From the NCBI GenBank assembly GCA_900541125.1, contig UQIK01000024.1:1-39087 (forward strand): 39,087 nt of DNA, in the 5' to 3' direction. Both the position numbers and the translations under genes were made by a program. Under the pieces are notes generated by a model. It searched no databases, had not been told where the DNA came from, and saw nothing but the letters and a program-made list of their open reading frames with translations. Below, in pieces: positions 16,540 through 24,458 of this stretch. This DNA comes from an uncultured Collinsella sp. GTDB taxonomy: Bacteria > Actinomycetota > Coriobacteriia > Coriobacteriales > Coriobacteriaceae. The stretch's first letter is position 1, and each line of letters opens with the position of its first letter.

Positions 16540-17826
16540 CTATTTAAAGAATCCATCGTAATCATACATCTTGATCTGGCCTTCGAGTTTATCGACCGTG
16601 TCGAGCACGACGCCGACCATGATGAGGATGGACGTGCCGCCAAATGCCTGGATCAGATGGTTACCCGTGAAGGAGAAGATGATCGAAGGCACGATGGCGA
16701 TGAGCGCCAAAAAGACAGCGCTGGGAAGCGTAATCTTGTTGAGCGCGTTCTTGATGTAGGCCGCGGTAGCCCTACCCGGACGGACGCCCGGAATAAAGCC
16801 GCCCTGCTTCTTAAGGTTGTCGGCCGTGTCATCGGGGTTGAACACCATGGAGGTGTAGAAGTACGCGAAGAACACGATGAGGACAACGTTAAGCACCCAG
16901 TTGAGCCAACCGGTCGAAAGCGCGGAGGCAACTGCCTGAATCCAGCCGATGCCGGGGAAGAACACGGCAATCTGAGCCGGGAAGTACAGCAGCGCCGAAG
17001 CGAAGATGATCGGCACAACACCCGCGGTGTTGACCTTGATGGGCAGGTAGGTGGTCTGGCCACCCATCATGCGACGGCCCACGACGCGCTTAGCGTAGGA
17101 GACCGGGATGCGGCGCTGGCCGCGCTCAAGGAAAACAATCAGCGGGATAACCAGCAGGATGATGGCGCAGATGATCACCATGGTGATGATGCCACCGGCA
17201 TTGCCCTCGGTGCTGGAGAAGATAGCCTCAGGCAGACCGGCCATGATGTTCGCGAAGATGATCAGCGACATGCCATTGCCGATACCGCGCTGGGTGATGA
17301 GCTCACCAATCCACATGATCAGCATGGCGCCCGCGGTGAGCGTACCGACGATCATGAAGTCGAAGATGATCTCGGGAGCGCCGGCGCCATTGAAGCTGAT
17401 GCCGAAGCTCTTAAAGAGGAAGAGGTAACCCACGGAGTTGAGGATTGCCAGAGCCAGGGTGAGGTAACGCGAATACTGCGTAATCTTGGTCTGACCGACC
17501 TCGCCCTCGCGGGCAAGCTCATGCAGGGAAGGCACGACGGCCTGGAGCATCTGGAGGATGATCGAGCTGGTGATGTAAGGCATGATGCCCAGCGAAAACA
17601 CCGACACATAGCTCAACGCGCCGCCAGAGAAAAGATTCAGGAGGGCCATAGCACCTGCGGCGACCGAATTGTTATCGGTCGAGAAAAGGCCCAGCATCCC
17701 CTGGAAGGGAATGCCGGGCACAGGAACGTGCGCACCAATGCGGTACACGACGAGCATAGCTATGGTAAAAAGAATCTTTTCGCGCAATTCTTTGATGCGG
17801 AAAGCATTCTTAAGACCATTTAGCAC
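16540..17826 (-). CDS. secY: Preprotein translocase subunit SecY
   Basis: SecY is the channel of the Sec export machinery in the membrane. The 428-residue protein shows the ten expected membrane helices, the start region RIKELREKILFTIAMLVVYRIGAHVPVPGI, the plug-side FSGGALSYVSVFSLGIMPYI and ITQRGIGNGMSLIIF. The start is a GTG at 17826 that overlaps the rplO stop by seven bases, so translation is coupled to rplO. The downstream neighbour is adk after 18 bases. Confidence 0.97.
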   Translation of the reverse strand: MLNGLKNAFRIKELREKILFTIAMLVVYRIGAHVPVPGIPFQGMLGLFSTDNNSVAAGAMALLNLFSGGALSYVSVFSLGIMPYITSSIILQMLQAVVPSLHELAREGEVGQTKITQYSRYLTLALAILNSVGYLFLFKSFGISFNGAGAPEIIFDFMIVGTLTAGAMLIMWIGELITQRGIGNGMSLIIFANIMAGLPEAIFSSTEGNAGGIITMVIICAIILLVIPLIVFLERGQRRIPVSYAKRVVGRRMMGGQTTYLPIKVNTAGVVPIIFASALLYFPAQIAVFFPGIGWIQAVASALSTGWLNWVLNVVLIVFFAYFYTSMVFNPDDTADNLKKQGGFIPGVRPGRATAAYIKNALNKITLPSAVFLALIAIVPSIIFSFTGNHLIQAFGGTSILIMVGVVLDTVDKLEGQIKMYDYDGFFK

Positions 17827-18269
17827 GGCAGCTCGACCTTTCCGCCGGCGGCCTCGATCTTGGCCTGCGCAGAAGCGCTGACCTTGTCGACCTTGACCGT
17901 GAACTTCTTGGTGAGCTCACCATTGCCGAGCACCTTGACGGGCTCGAACTCGCTCTTGGTGATGCGAGCGGCCTTAAGAGCGGCACCGTCGATCACAGCG
18001 CCGTCCTCGAACTTACGCTCGAGACGCTCAACGTTAACAGCGGTGTACTCGATACGACGGGGGTTGCGGAAGCCCGGAAGCTTGGGCAGGCGCATAGCCA
18101 GCGGAGTCTGGCCACCCTCGAAGCCGGCACCCTTGGTGCCACCAGAGCGGGAACCCTGGCCCTTCTGGCCGCGGCCAGAAGTGGTGCCGTGACCCGAAGA
18201 ATTGCCACGGCCGACGCGCTTGCGATTCTTGGTGGAACCGGGCGCGGGAGTAAGATCGTGAAGCTGCAT
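17820..18269 (-). CDS. rplO: 50S ribosomal protein L15
   Basis: L15 is a late-assembly 23S rRNA-binding protein. The 149-residue protein has the long basic glycine-rich N-terminus typical of L15 (MQLHDLTPAPGSTKNRKRVG, then GNSSGHGTTSGRGQKGQGSR) and the globular end with EFEPVKVLGNGELTKKFTVK. The ATG has AGGAG seven bases upstream. Its end overlaps the secY start. Confidence 0.97.
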   Translation of the reverse strand: MQLHDLTPAPGSTKNRKRVGRGNSSGHGTTSGRGQKGQGSRSGGTKGAGFEGGQTPLAMRLPKLPGFRNPRRIEYTAVNVERLERKFEDGAVIDGAALKAARITKSEFEPVKVLGNGELTKKFTVKVDKVSASAQAKIEAAGGKVELPC

Positions 18270-18272
18270 TTG

Positions 18273-18455
18273 CTACTCCTCTACAATCTCGACAAGGTGC
18301 TTGACCTTGAAGATCATGCCGCGGACGGACTCGTTGTCAGCAATCTCGCGAACCTCGCGGATCCTGTGGAGACCGAGGGCACGGACAGTACGGACCTGGT
18401 CCTGCTTGCAACCGTTGGTGCTGCGGACCTGCTTGATCTTGATGGTGTCAGCCAT
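18273..18455 (-). CDS. rpmD: 50S ribosomal protein L30
   Basis: The 60-residue L30 reads MADTIKIKQVRSTNGCKQDQ, then LGLHRIREVREIADNESVRGM, a normal bacterial L30. It has AAGGAG before its ATG and is packed three bases before rplO and two bases after rpsE, which supports co-translation within the operon. Confidence 0.96.
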   Translation of the reverse strand: MADTIKIKQVRSTNGCKQDQVRTVRALGLHRIREVREIADNESVRGMIFKVKHLVEIVEE

Positions 18456-18457
18456 GC

Positions 18458-18982
18458 TTAGTTCTCCTTACCGACGAACATCTCGGAGACCGTCAGGCCA
18501 CGGCGAGCCGCGACGTCCTCAGGGCTGGAGAGCTCCTTGAGGCCCTCGACGGCAGCCTTGATGATGTTGAGGCCGTTGTCGGTACCGAGGGACTTGGACA
18601 GGACGTTCTTGATGCCAGCAAGCTCAAAGAGGGGACGCACAGCGCCGCCGGCGATAACGCCGGTACCCTCGACAGCGGGCTTAATGATGATGCGGCCGGC
18701 ACCAAAGTGGCCGAGAACCTCGTGCGGGATGGTGCCCTGCTCGGTCACCGGCACGTGGAACATGTTCTTCTTGGCATCGAGAGATGCCTTGGAGATGGCC
18801 ATGGGCACCTCAGCGGACTTGCCCATGCCAACGCCGACGTTGCCCTTGCCGTCGCCAACGACGACGAGAGCGACGAGGCTCATGCGACGACCACCCTTGA
18901 CGGTCTTCGACACGCGGTTGATGTAAACGACGCGCTCCTCGAACTCGGAGGCCTCGCGCTGCTGCTTCTGATTACGAGCCAT
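18458..18982 (-). CDS. rpsE: 30S ribosomal protein S5
   Basis: S5 lines the mRNA entry channel and affects decoding accuracy. The 174 residues include the dsRNA-binding-like domain (FEERVVYINRVSKTVKGGRRM, then VALVVVGDGKGNVGVGMGKS) and the C-terminal domain (GVIAGGAVRPLFELAGIKNV). The strong AGGAGGT site precedes the ATG at 18982. Confidence 0.97.
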   Translation of the reverse strand: MARNQKQQREASEFEERVVYINRVSKTVKGGRRMSLVALVVVGDGKGNVGVGMGKSAEVPMAISKASLDAKKNMFHVPVTEQGTIPHEVLGHFGAGRIIIKPAVEGTGVIAGGAVRPLFELAGIKNVLSKSLGTDNGLNIIKAAVEGLKELSSPEDVAARRGLTVSEMFVGKEN

Positions 18983-18996
18983 GTGCTACATACCTC

Positions 18997-19365
18997 CTAG
19001 AACTCGAGACCGGCGGCACGAGCACCGTCGGCGAGGGCCTTGACGCGGCCATGGTAGATACGGCCACCGCGATCGAAGGCGACCTTGGTGATGCCGGCCT
19101 CGATGGCGCGCTTGCCAACGAGCTGACCGACCTTCTCCGCAGCCTCCTTGTTCGAGGTGTGGGTGCCCTTGAACTCGGCCTCGAGGGTCGAGGCGGAGAC
19201 GAGCGTCAGGCTGGAGCCCTTGCTGTCGTCGATGATCTGGGCATAGATGTTGGCGTTAGTACGGGTCACGCGAAGACGCGGACGCTCGGAGGTACCCGAG
19301 ACCTTGCCGCGAACACGACGCTGACGACGCTTGAGGCCTTCCAGCTTCGCCTTATGCTTGTTCAT
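18997..19365 (-). CDS. rplR: 50S ribosomal protein L18
   Basis: L18 binds 5S rRNA in the central protuberance. The 122-residue protein has the basic N-terminus KLEGLKRRQRRVRGKVSG, then RPRLRVTRTNANIYAQIIDD and the end FDRGGRIYHGRVKALADGAR. Order and spacing to rpsE (14 bases) are standard. Confidence 0.97.
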   Translation of the reverse strand: MNKHKAKLEGLKRRQRRVRGKVSGTSERPRLRVTRTNANIYAQIIDDSKGSSLTLVSASTLEAEFKGTHTSNKEAAEKVGQLVGKRAIEAGITKVAFDRGGRIYHGRVKALADGARAAGLEF

Positions 19366-19393
19366 ACGTAAACTCCTAAAAAGGTTGATCTTG

Positions 19394-19415
19394 CCAGCAC
19401 CTGACGGGGTGCTGG
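19394..19415 (-). other. Intra-operon hairpin between rplF and rplR
   Basis: CCAGCACC (19394-19401) pairs perfectly with GGTGCTGG (19408-19415) around six bases. No T run follows on the minus strand, so it is more likely an mRNA processing or stability element than a terminator. Confidence 0.5.
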
Positions 19416-19440
19416 TCTTATGCGAGTGAGTCGGTTACGA

Positions 19441-19977
19441 CTACTTGGCGGCCTTACCCAGCTTGCGGCGGATGTGCTCGCCAACGTAGTGGATACCCTT
19501 GCCCTTGTAAGGCTCGGGAGGACGATGGCCGCGGATCTCAGCGGCGATCTGACCGACCTGCTGCTTGTTGATACCCTTGACGTTCACGTGGGTGTTGTCG
19601 GGAACCTCGAAGGTGATGCCCTCGGGAGCCTCGACGATCACGGGGTGCGAGAAGCCCAGGGAGAACTCGAGGTTCTTACCCTTCTGCTGCACGCGGTAAC
19701 CGACGCCGGCGAGCTCGAGCTTCTTCTCGAAGCCCTCGGAAACGCCGACAACCATGTTGTGGATGAGGGCGCGGGTGAGGCCGTGGCGGGCACGGGTCTC
19801 ACGCTCGTCGTCGGGACGGGAAACGGTGAGGACGTTGTCCTCGACGTTGATAGCGAGCTTCTCAAAGACATCGAGCTCGAGCTGGCCCTTGGGGCCCTTG
19901 ACGACAACGTTGTTGCCGTTGACTGCCACTTCGACTCCGGCGGGAATCTGGACAGGCTTATTACCGATACGAGACAC
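19441..19977 (-). CDS. rplF: 50S ribosomal protein L6
   Basis: L6 sits near the factor-binding site of the large subunit. The 178-residue protein has two L6 repeats, with SRIGNKPVQIPAGVEV at the start and the C-terminal signature RGHRPPEPYKGKGIHYVGE. The start is a GTG at 19977, preceded by AAAGGAG; the sequence MSRIGNKPV of the family supports it. Confidence 0.97.
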   Translation of the reverse strand: MSRIGNKPVQIPAGVEVAVNGNNVVVKGPKGQLELDVFEKLAINVEDNVLTVSRPDDERETRARHGLTRALIHNMVVGVSEGFEKKLELAGVGYRVQQKGKNLEFSLGFSHPVIVEAPEGITFEVPDNTHVNVKGINKQQVGQIAAEIRGHRPPEPYKGKGIHYVGEHIRRKLGKAAK

Positions 19978-20010
19978 GGTGATCTCCTTTCCTTCTACCT
20001 ACCGAGCGAA

Positions 20011-20409
20011 TTACCAGACGTAAGCGATGATCTCGCCGCCGACGTTGTGCTTGCGAGCATCGCGGTCGGTCATGACGCCATGGCTGGTGGAAATAATGGC
20101 GGTACCAAGGCCACCGCGGACGCGGGGCATGTCGGCAACGCCGGTGTACTTACGCAGGCCCGGCTTGGAAATGCGGCGGATGCCGTTGATGACCTTAGCC
20201 TTCTTGGGACCATACTTAAGCGTGATGTGCAGAGTCTTCTGGGGAACGGTGTCCTCGACATCGTAGCCCTCGATGTAGCCCTCCTCGTGCAGAACACGAG
20301 CGATCTCGACGAGCTTCTTGCTGCTCGGCATGGAGACCGTGGCCTTGTTCACAGAGTTAGCGTTACGGATGCGCGTAAGCATATCTGCGATCGGGTCTGT
20401 AAGGTTCAT
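20011..20409 (-). CDS. rpsH: 30S ribosomal protein S8
   Basis: S8 is a primary binder of the central 16S domain and in E. coli is the translational repressor of the spc operon. The 132 residues show MNLTDPIADMLTRIRNANSV and the C-terminal GLGTAIISTSHGVMTDRDAR. A GAAGGAG site precedes the ATG. It is separated from rpsN by 119 bases that hold no gene I can see. Confidence 0.97.
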   Translation of the reverse strand: MNLTDPIADMLTRIRNANSVNKATVSMPSSKKLVEIARVLHEEGYIEGYDVEDTVPQKTLHITLKYGPKKAKVINGIRRISKPGLRKYTGVADMPRVRGGLGTAIISTSHGVMTDRDARKHNVGGEIIAYVW

Positions 20410-20528
20410 ACAGATTCTCCTTCGTTCTTGATGAACACGTGCTCTTGGTTCTTCGCCGCCCTTAACGGCAAAGCCTAACTAGCGCGTTTTCCCTGTTCCA
20501 AACGGATGCTTGAAACGCTGGTAGTGAC

Positions 20529-20714
20529 TTACCAGCTGGCCTTCTTAACGCCGGGAAGCTCGCCCTTGAGTGCAAGCTCACGGAAGCAGACACGGCACAG
20601 GCCGAACTTGCGGTACACAGAGTGCGGACGGCCGCAGCGCTGGCAGCGCGTGTACTCACGAGTAGAGAACTTCTGCTTGCGATTGCACTTGACGATCATC
20701 GATGTCTTAGCCAC
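20529..20714 (-). CDS. rpsN: 30S ribosomal protein S14, zinc-binding type
   Basis: The 61-residue S14 is the short zinc-binding form (type Z), with the ligand pairs CQRC and CRVC at about residues 24-27 and 40-43, rather than the long zinc-free type of about 100 residues. It helps assemble the head of the 30S subunit. GAGGAT precedes the ATG. No zinc-free paralogue is in the window. Confidence 0.97.
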   Translation of the reverse strand: MAKTSMIVKCNRKQKFSTREYTRCQRCGRPHSVYRKFGLCRVCFRELALKGELPGVKKASW

Positions 20715-20748
20715 TTATATCCTCCTCACATAGAGTATTGTTCGCCCC

Positions 20749-20778
20749 AAGCGCCGCTCCCTTGTGGAAACGGCGCTT
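20749..20778. other. Hairpin between rplE and rpsN
   Basis: AAGCGCCG (20749-20756) pairs with CGGCGCTT (20771-20778). The T run lies on the plus-strand side only, so on the operon transcript it should not terminate; it may regulate relative output of rplE and the following genes. Confidence 0.45.
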
Positions 20779-20793
20779 TTAGGGCAGGTGAAC

Positions 20794-21351
20794 CTATTTC
20801 TTGAACGGGAAACCGAAGGCGTCCAGAAGGGCCTTGGCCTCCTCATCGGTGTTGGCGGTGGTCACGAAAGTGATGTCCATACCACGCTGGTGATCGACGG
20901 AATCGAAGTCGATCTCGGGGAAGATGAGCTGCTCGGTGACGCCCATGGAGAAGTTACCACGGCCGTCGAAGCTCTTGGCGGAGATGCCGCGGAAGTCGCG
21001 GATACGGGGGATCGCGACGGAGGTCAGACGATCGAAGAACTCCCACATACGGTCGCCACGCAGGGTAACCTTGCAGCCGATCGGCATACCAGCGCGCAGG
21101 CGGAAGGTAGCGATGGACTTGCGGGCACGGGTGATCATCGGCTGCTGGCCGGTGATGGCGCGCAGGTCGCGCACGGCACCGTCGATGGCCTTGGAATCGG
21201 TAGCGGCCTCGCCGACACCCATGTTCACGACGATCTTCTCAAACTTGGGGATCATCATGACGTTCTCGTACTGGAACTTGTCCTGAAGCTGCTGCTTGAC
21301 CTCGTTGTTGTACTTGGTCTTCAGACGCGGCACATACTTCTCTTCTGCCAT
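20794..21351 (-). CDS. rplE: 50S ribosomal protein L5
   Basis: L5 binds 5S rRNA and contacts the P-site tRNA. The 185-residue protein has the typical VPRLKTKYNNEVKQQLQDKF and IVVNMGVGEAATDSKAIDGA near the N-terminus and FPEIDFDSVDHQRGMDITF near the end. AAGGAG precedes the ATG. Here it is the first gene of the operon: instead of rplX and rplN upstream there is a 312-base intergenic stretch with its own promoter candidate, then xdhC. Confidence 0.97.
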   Translation of the reverse strand: MAEEKYVPRLKTKYNNEVKQQLQDKFQYENVMMIPKFEKIVVNMGVGEAATDSKAIDGAVRDLRAITGQQPMITRARKSIATFRLRAGMPIGCKVTLRGDRMWEFFDRLTSVAIPRIRDFRGISAKSFDGRGNFSMGVTEQLIFPEIDFDSVDHQRGMDITFVTTANTDEEAKALLDAFGFPFKK

Positions 21352-21488
21352 TGTTCACTCCTTCTTGGGGTTTTAAGCACGGGGCGTGGCCACGATGGGT
21401 TGTCCTCGTGCCTCCTGGCTGCATCCGCGCCGCTCATGGCATTTTGCGGTTTGGACTCGACACAGCAGGAGCCGACAAAACAATCGGT

Positions 21489-21517
21489 ACTATACGCGCA
21501 TCGGGAGCGTATTTCCA
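21489..21517 (-). promoter_or_regulatory. Candidate promoter of the rplE-rplQ operon
   Basis: On the minus strand TGGAAA (21517-21512) and TATAGT (21494-21489) are spaced by 17 bases, matching sigma-70 consensus at four and five positions. It would give a leader of about 130 bases before rplE. It lies between the palindromic repeat and rplE, where a promoter is needed because the operon begins here. The rest of 21352-21663 holds the repeat and no gene. Confidence 0.55.
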
Positions 21518-21578
21518 GAAAAACCTCGTCTGCCTGCACAACTCCACAACTCCCCCGCACAAATGGCTCCCAAAAAGC

Positions 21579-21645
21579 AGTTGCGGTGAAATAGGGACTG
21601 TTTGGCGGCCTAACAGGCTTAAACAATCCGTATTTCACCGCAACT
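21579..21645. repeat. 67-bp palindromic repeat, copy 1
   Basis: Arms begin AGTTGCGGTGAAATA and end with the inverted TATTTCACCGCAACT. The 25-base arms differ at two positions. An inner hairpin (GCCT/AGGC) lies in the loop. It sits 19 bases after the xdhC stop. A second copy of the same length is at 24365-24431. Confidence 0.85.
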
Positions 21646-21663
21646 TATCGGTGGGAACGGGGA

Positions 21664-22707
21664 TTAGCGCTTGCGGGGGACGAGTTTGGTGCGGCGCAGG
21701 TGAATCATCTCGGCGGCGATGGAGATGGCAATCTCCTCGGGGTCCTCGGCCTCGATGGCAACGCCGATCGGCAGGTGCAGCTCGTCGATCTGGTCCTGCG
21801 TAAAGCCTTCCTGCTCCAGGCGGGCACGCACAAAGGCCGTCTTGCGGCGCGAACCCAGACAGCCCAGGTAGGCAGGCTTGGCGTGCATGGCCTGAATCAC
21901 CACGTCGATATCGGACTTGTGGCCTGCCGTGGCCACGACCACCAGGTCGCGCGGGCCGATGGGGCACTGCTCGCTCAGGTTCTTGTAATCGACCAGGCGA
22001 CGATCGTAGACACCGGGCACCCATTCGGGCGTCAACGTGCCGGGGCGGTCATCGCAGGCCACGACGGCAAAGCCCGCCGCCGTGAGCACGCGCGCCGTCG
22101 CGGCGCCCACGTGTCCGCAGCCAAAGATGTAGGTCAGGCCCTCGGGGCAGAGCGTCTCGATGTGCGCCGCGGGAATCTCAGAGGCAGCGTTGGTGTAGGT
22201 GACGTTACTCCCCTCCTCCACCAGTGAAAGCCCGGGGCAGCCCGCAATGGTATGGCGCGATGCCTCGCCATGGTACTCGGCCACATCGCCCTCGAGCGCG
22301 CTCGCGATAAACGGCTCAAAGTCGATGACGAAGTCGCCGATGCGCCGATAGACCAAGACGTCGGCAATTTCCTGGAACAACGGTGCCTGGGTCGCATCCA
22401 GATGCAGATAGCACAGGCAAATGGCTCCGCCGCAGATCATGCCGGTATCGGAGTTCTCGCCGCCCATGGTGTAGCGGACCAGACGCGACTGTCCCGCGCT
22501 CAGGAGTTCGCGCGCCTCATCCAGCGCAAAGAGCTCAATCTTGCCGCCGCCGATAGTGCCCGCCTGGCTGCCGTCGGCAAAGACGGCCATCCATGCGCCC
22601 ACACCGCGCGGTGACGACCCCGCCGTGCCGGCCACGACCGCCAGCTCGCACGTCTCGCCAGCACGCAGGGCGGCAAGCGCCGCATTCACAACATCGAGCT
22701 TTTCCAT
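21664..22707 (-). CDS. xdhC: XdhC family molybdenum hydroxylase accessory protein
   Basis: XdhC/CoxI proteins help insert the sulfurated molybdenum cofactor into xanthine dehydrogenase-type enzymes. The 347-residue protein has the N-terminal XdhC domain with GSSPRGVGAWMAV and GTIGGGKIE, and the conserved CGG in TGMICGGAICL (about residues 88-98). The C-terminal Rossmann domain begins LTYIFGCGHVGAATARVL at about 192, and GCLGSRRK follows. It is nine bases downstream of yqeB on the same strand. No hydroxylase gene is in this window, so the partner enzyme must be elsewhere. E. coli xdhC and the paralogue yqeB-linked proteins are the nearest known roles. Confidence 0.9.
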   Translation of the reverse strand: MEKLDVVNAALAALRAGETCELAVVAGTAGSSPRGVGAWMAVFADGSQAGTIGGGKIELFALDEARELLSAGQSRLVRYTMGGENSDTGMICGGAICLCYLHLDATQAPLFQEIADVLVYRRIGDFVIDFEPFIASALEGDVAEYHGEASRHTIAGCPGLSLVEEGSNVTYTNAASEIPAAHIETLCPEGLTYIFGCGHVGAATARVLTAAGFAVVACDDRPGTLTPEWVPGVYDRRLVDYKNLSEQCPIGPRDLVVVATAGHKSDIDVVIQAMHAKPAYLGCLGSRRKTAFVRARLEQEGFTQDQIDELHLPIGVAIEAEDPEEIAISIAAEMIHLRRTKLVPRKR

Positions 22708-22716
22708 TGCCGCCTT

Positions 22717-23511
22717 CTATCCTCTAAAGATATCGGTGAGCATAGCGAGTGCCTCGAGCACGCCGCCGCCGACCGACGTCGCCTTGTCCGAAATGTAGTT
22801 GATATAGCTGGCATCGCCGCGCGGATCGACATCGGCGCATTTAAAGCCCTCAGTCACCTGCACGCCGTTCGCCAAAAGCCCGCGCAGGCAGCCATCGATC
22901 TGTGTGCACATGGGCGTATCGTCCGCGTAGCCAATCACGTCTCCGGCGCTCACGATGTCGCCGATTGCGCGGTCGGACCGAAACACGCCGGCGGCGGGGC
23001 TGTGGATAACGCGCTCCTTGCCATAGCCGGCGATCACGCCCGGCACGCCCGTGTTGGGCTGGGGCGAGCCCTGGGTAATGACACGGCCCAAAAAATGCCC
23101 GCGCATGGTCTCGACCACGGCGTCGCAATCGACCGGCGCGGTAAAGCCCGGCCCCACGGCGATGACGGTAGGCGCCATGTCGCGCGTGGTGCCCAGGTTG
23201 CGCTTGGCCAGAATCGCGTCGACCACAGCCGCGGGTTTAAGCTCATCGAGCATCTTGGCCTGAGGGTCCACCACGACGGCAACATCCCCCGCTTGGGTAA
23301 TCTCGAGCGCCTCTGCCGGCGTCTGCGCCAAGCGAGCGCGAATGCCCTCGACCTGGACCTCGCCCAGGCGAATAGCCTCGCAAAAACTGATTGTGCGGCG
23401 GATGCACGTGGGAACCGCGATATCGGCCATAACGACCGACACGCCGGCGCGCACCAAGCGAGCGGCGACACCCGTGGCGATATCGCCGGCGCCGCGAACA
23501 TAAACGAGCAT
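22717..23511 (-). CDS. yqeB: Selenium-dependent molybdenum hydroxylase maturation protein YqeB (EF2563 family)
   Basis: The 264-residue protein matches the YqeB/EF2563 family, known as a marker of selenium-dependent molybdenum hydroxylases, where it is thought to help place selenium in the cofactor. It begins with a Rossmann-like VRGAGDIATGVAARLVRAG and contains VAVGPGFTAPVDCDAVVETM and the C-terminal GDASYINYISDKATSVGGG. GGGAGG lies nine bases before the ATG. It is divergent from yqeC across a 102-base gap and in tandem with xdhC. Its biochemical activity is not established. Confidence 0.88.
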   Translation of the reverse strand: MLVYVRGAGDIATGVAARLVRAGVSVVMADIAVPTCIRRTISFCEAIRLGEVQVEGIRARLAQTPAEALEITQAGDVAVVVDPQAKMLDELKPAAVVDAILAKRNLGTTRDMAPTVIAVGPGFTAPVDCDAVVETMRGHFLGRVITQGSPQPNTGVPGVIAGYGKERVIHSPAAGVFRSDRAIGDIVSAGDVIGYADDTPMCTQIDGCLRGLLANGVQVTEGFKCADVDPRGDASYINYISDKATSVGGGVLEALAMLTDIFRG

Positions 23512-23552
23512 TCCCGGGGCACCTCCCTGTGCTACGGTTTGAGCAGAGCAAA

Positions 23553-23567
23553 AGCGGTTCGACCGCT
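23553..23567. promoter_or_regulatory. Candidate operator between yqeB and yqeC
   Basis: AGCGGT and ACCGCT are perfect inverted arms around TCG in the divergent intergenic region. A weak promoter for yqeC with TATTAT at 23594-23599 lies just to the right. A dimeric regulator controlling both directions is plausible; no family can be named. Confidence 0.4.
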
Positions 23568-23613
23568 ACTCTGATGATTATTTATTATCACAGTATTATA
23601 CGGCGGTGAACAG

Positions 23614-24348
23614 ATGGAAACGGTTAGCGGCAATCTTGCCTCGGCGCTCAGGATCGAGCCGGGCATTACCGCGATTATCGGCAGCGGCGGCAAGTCGACG
23701 TTGCTCAAAACGCTGGGTCTTGAGCTCATGCGCGCTGGCGGCCGCGTGCTCCTCTGCACCACCACGCATATGCTTCCCGTTGCCGGCGTGCCATGGGACG
23801 GGTCGAATCGTCGCCTGGACGCCGCGCCTTGGAAGCCGGGCGCCTCGCATGTCCCCGGTTGCACCTGCGAGGCATGCGCGGGCATGAGCCGCGGAAGTAT
23901 CTGCCAGGCGGGTGTTTTGGACCCGGAGACAGGCAAGCTCTCCGCCCCCGCCGAGCCACTCGGCGGGCTGGCACAGCGCTTTGACTATGTGTTGGCCGAG
24001 GCAGACGGTAGCAAGCGACTCCCGCTCAAGGCGCATGCCGCCTGGGAGCCGGTAATTCCCGCCGGCACGGCAAACGTTGTCTGGGTCGTCGGCGCCTCGG
24101 GACTCAGCAAGCCCATCAACGAAGCCGTCCACCGCCCCGAGCTCTTTTGCGAGCGTTGCGGCTGCGAGCTCACCGACATCGCCACGCCCGAGCGCGTCGC
24201 CCAGGTGCTCAATGCCGAGATGCGGGCGATGGAACTCAGCACCGCACGCGTCATGCTCAACCAAGTCGACACGCTCAACGACCCCACGATGGCCGACCGC
24301 TTCGAGGCAGCCCTCGGCCGCCCCCTCATCGCCACCAGCCTCAAGTAG
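23614..24348 (+). CDS. yqeC: Selenium-dependent hydroxylase accessory protein YqeC
   Basis: A 244-residue P-loop protein of the YqeC family, found almost only with selenium-dependent molybdenum hydroxylases. The Walker A motif is GSGGKST at residues 23-29, and the family signature EADGSKRLPLKAH follows at about 129-141. A cysteine-rich insert (CTCEACAGMSRGSICQAG) occupies the middle. Its precise reaction is unknown; a nucleotide-dependent role in selenium cofactor making is inferred from context. It is divergent from yqeB; the ATG has only a weak GGTGAA site. A 67-bp palindromic repeat follows the stop by 16 bases. Confidence 0.88.
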   Translation: METVSGNLASALRIEPGITAIIGSGGKSTLLKTLGLELMRAGGRVLLCTTTHMLPVAGVPWDGSNRRLDAAPWKPGASHVPGCTCEACAGMSRGSICQAGVLDPETGKLSAPAEPLGGLAQRFDYVLAEADGSKRLPLKAHAAWEPVIPAGTANVVWVVGASGLSKPINEAVHRPELFCERCGCELTDIATPERVAQVLNAEMRAMELSTARVMLNQVDTLNDPTMADRFEAALGRPLIATSLK

Positions 24349-24364
24349 CCGGCCCCATCTCGTC

Positions 24365-24431
24365 AGTTGCGGTGAAATACGGACTGTTTGGCCGCCAAAC
24401 GGCCGCAAACAGTCCGTATTTCACCGCAACT
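24365..24431. repeat. 67-bp palindromic repeat, copy 2
   Basis: Same length and arms as the copy at 21579-21645, here with perfect 25-base arms and an inner GGCCG/CGGCC hairpin in the loop. It lies between the converging yqeC and hydantoinase genes, where it could also stop transcription from both sides, although no long T run is attached. Confidence 0.88.
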
Positions 24432-24458
24432 GCGGAGGGGGGTCCGGCACTCCCCCTG

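Noticed and set aside
16438..17823. A 461-codon plus-strand frame opposite adk and secY, and similar long frames opposite rpoA (11612-13063) and ygeY (27876-29399)
   Set aside because: All are exact shadows of conserved genes, with no recognisable domains or suitable ribosome sites.
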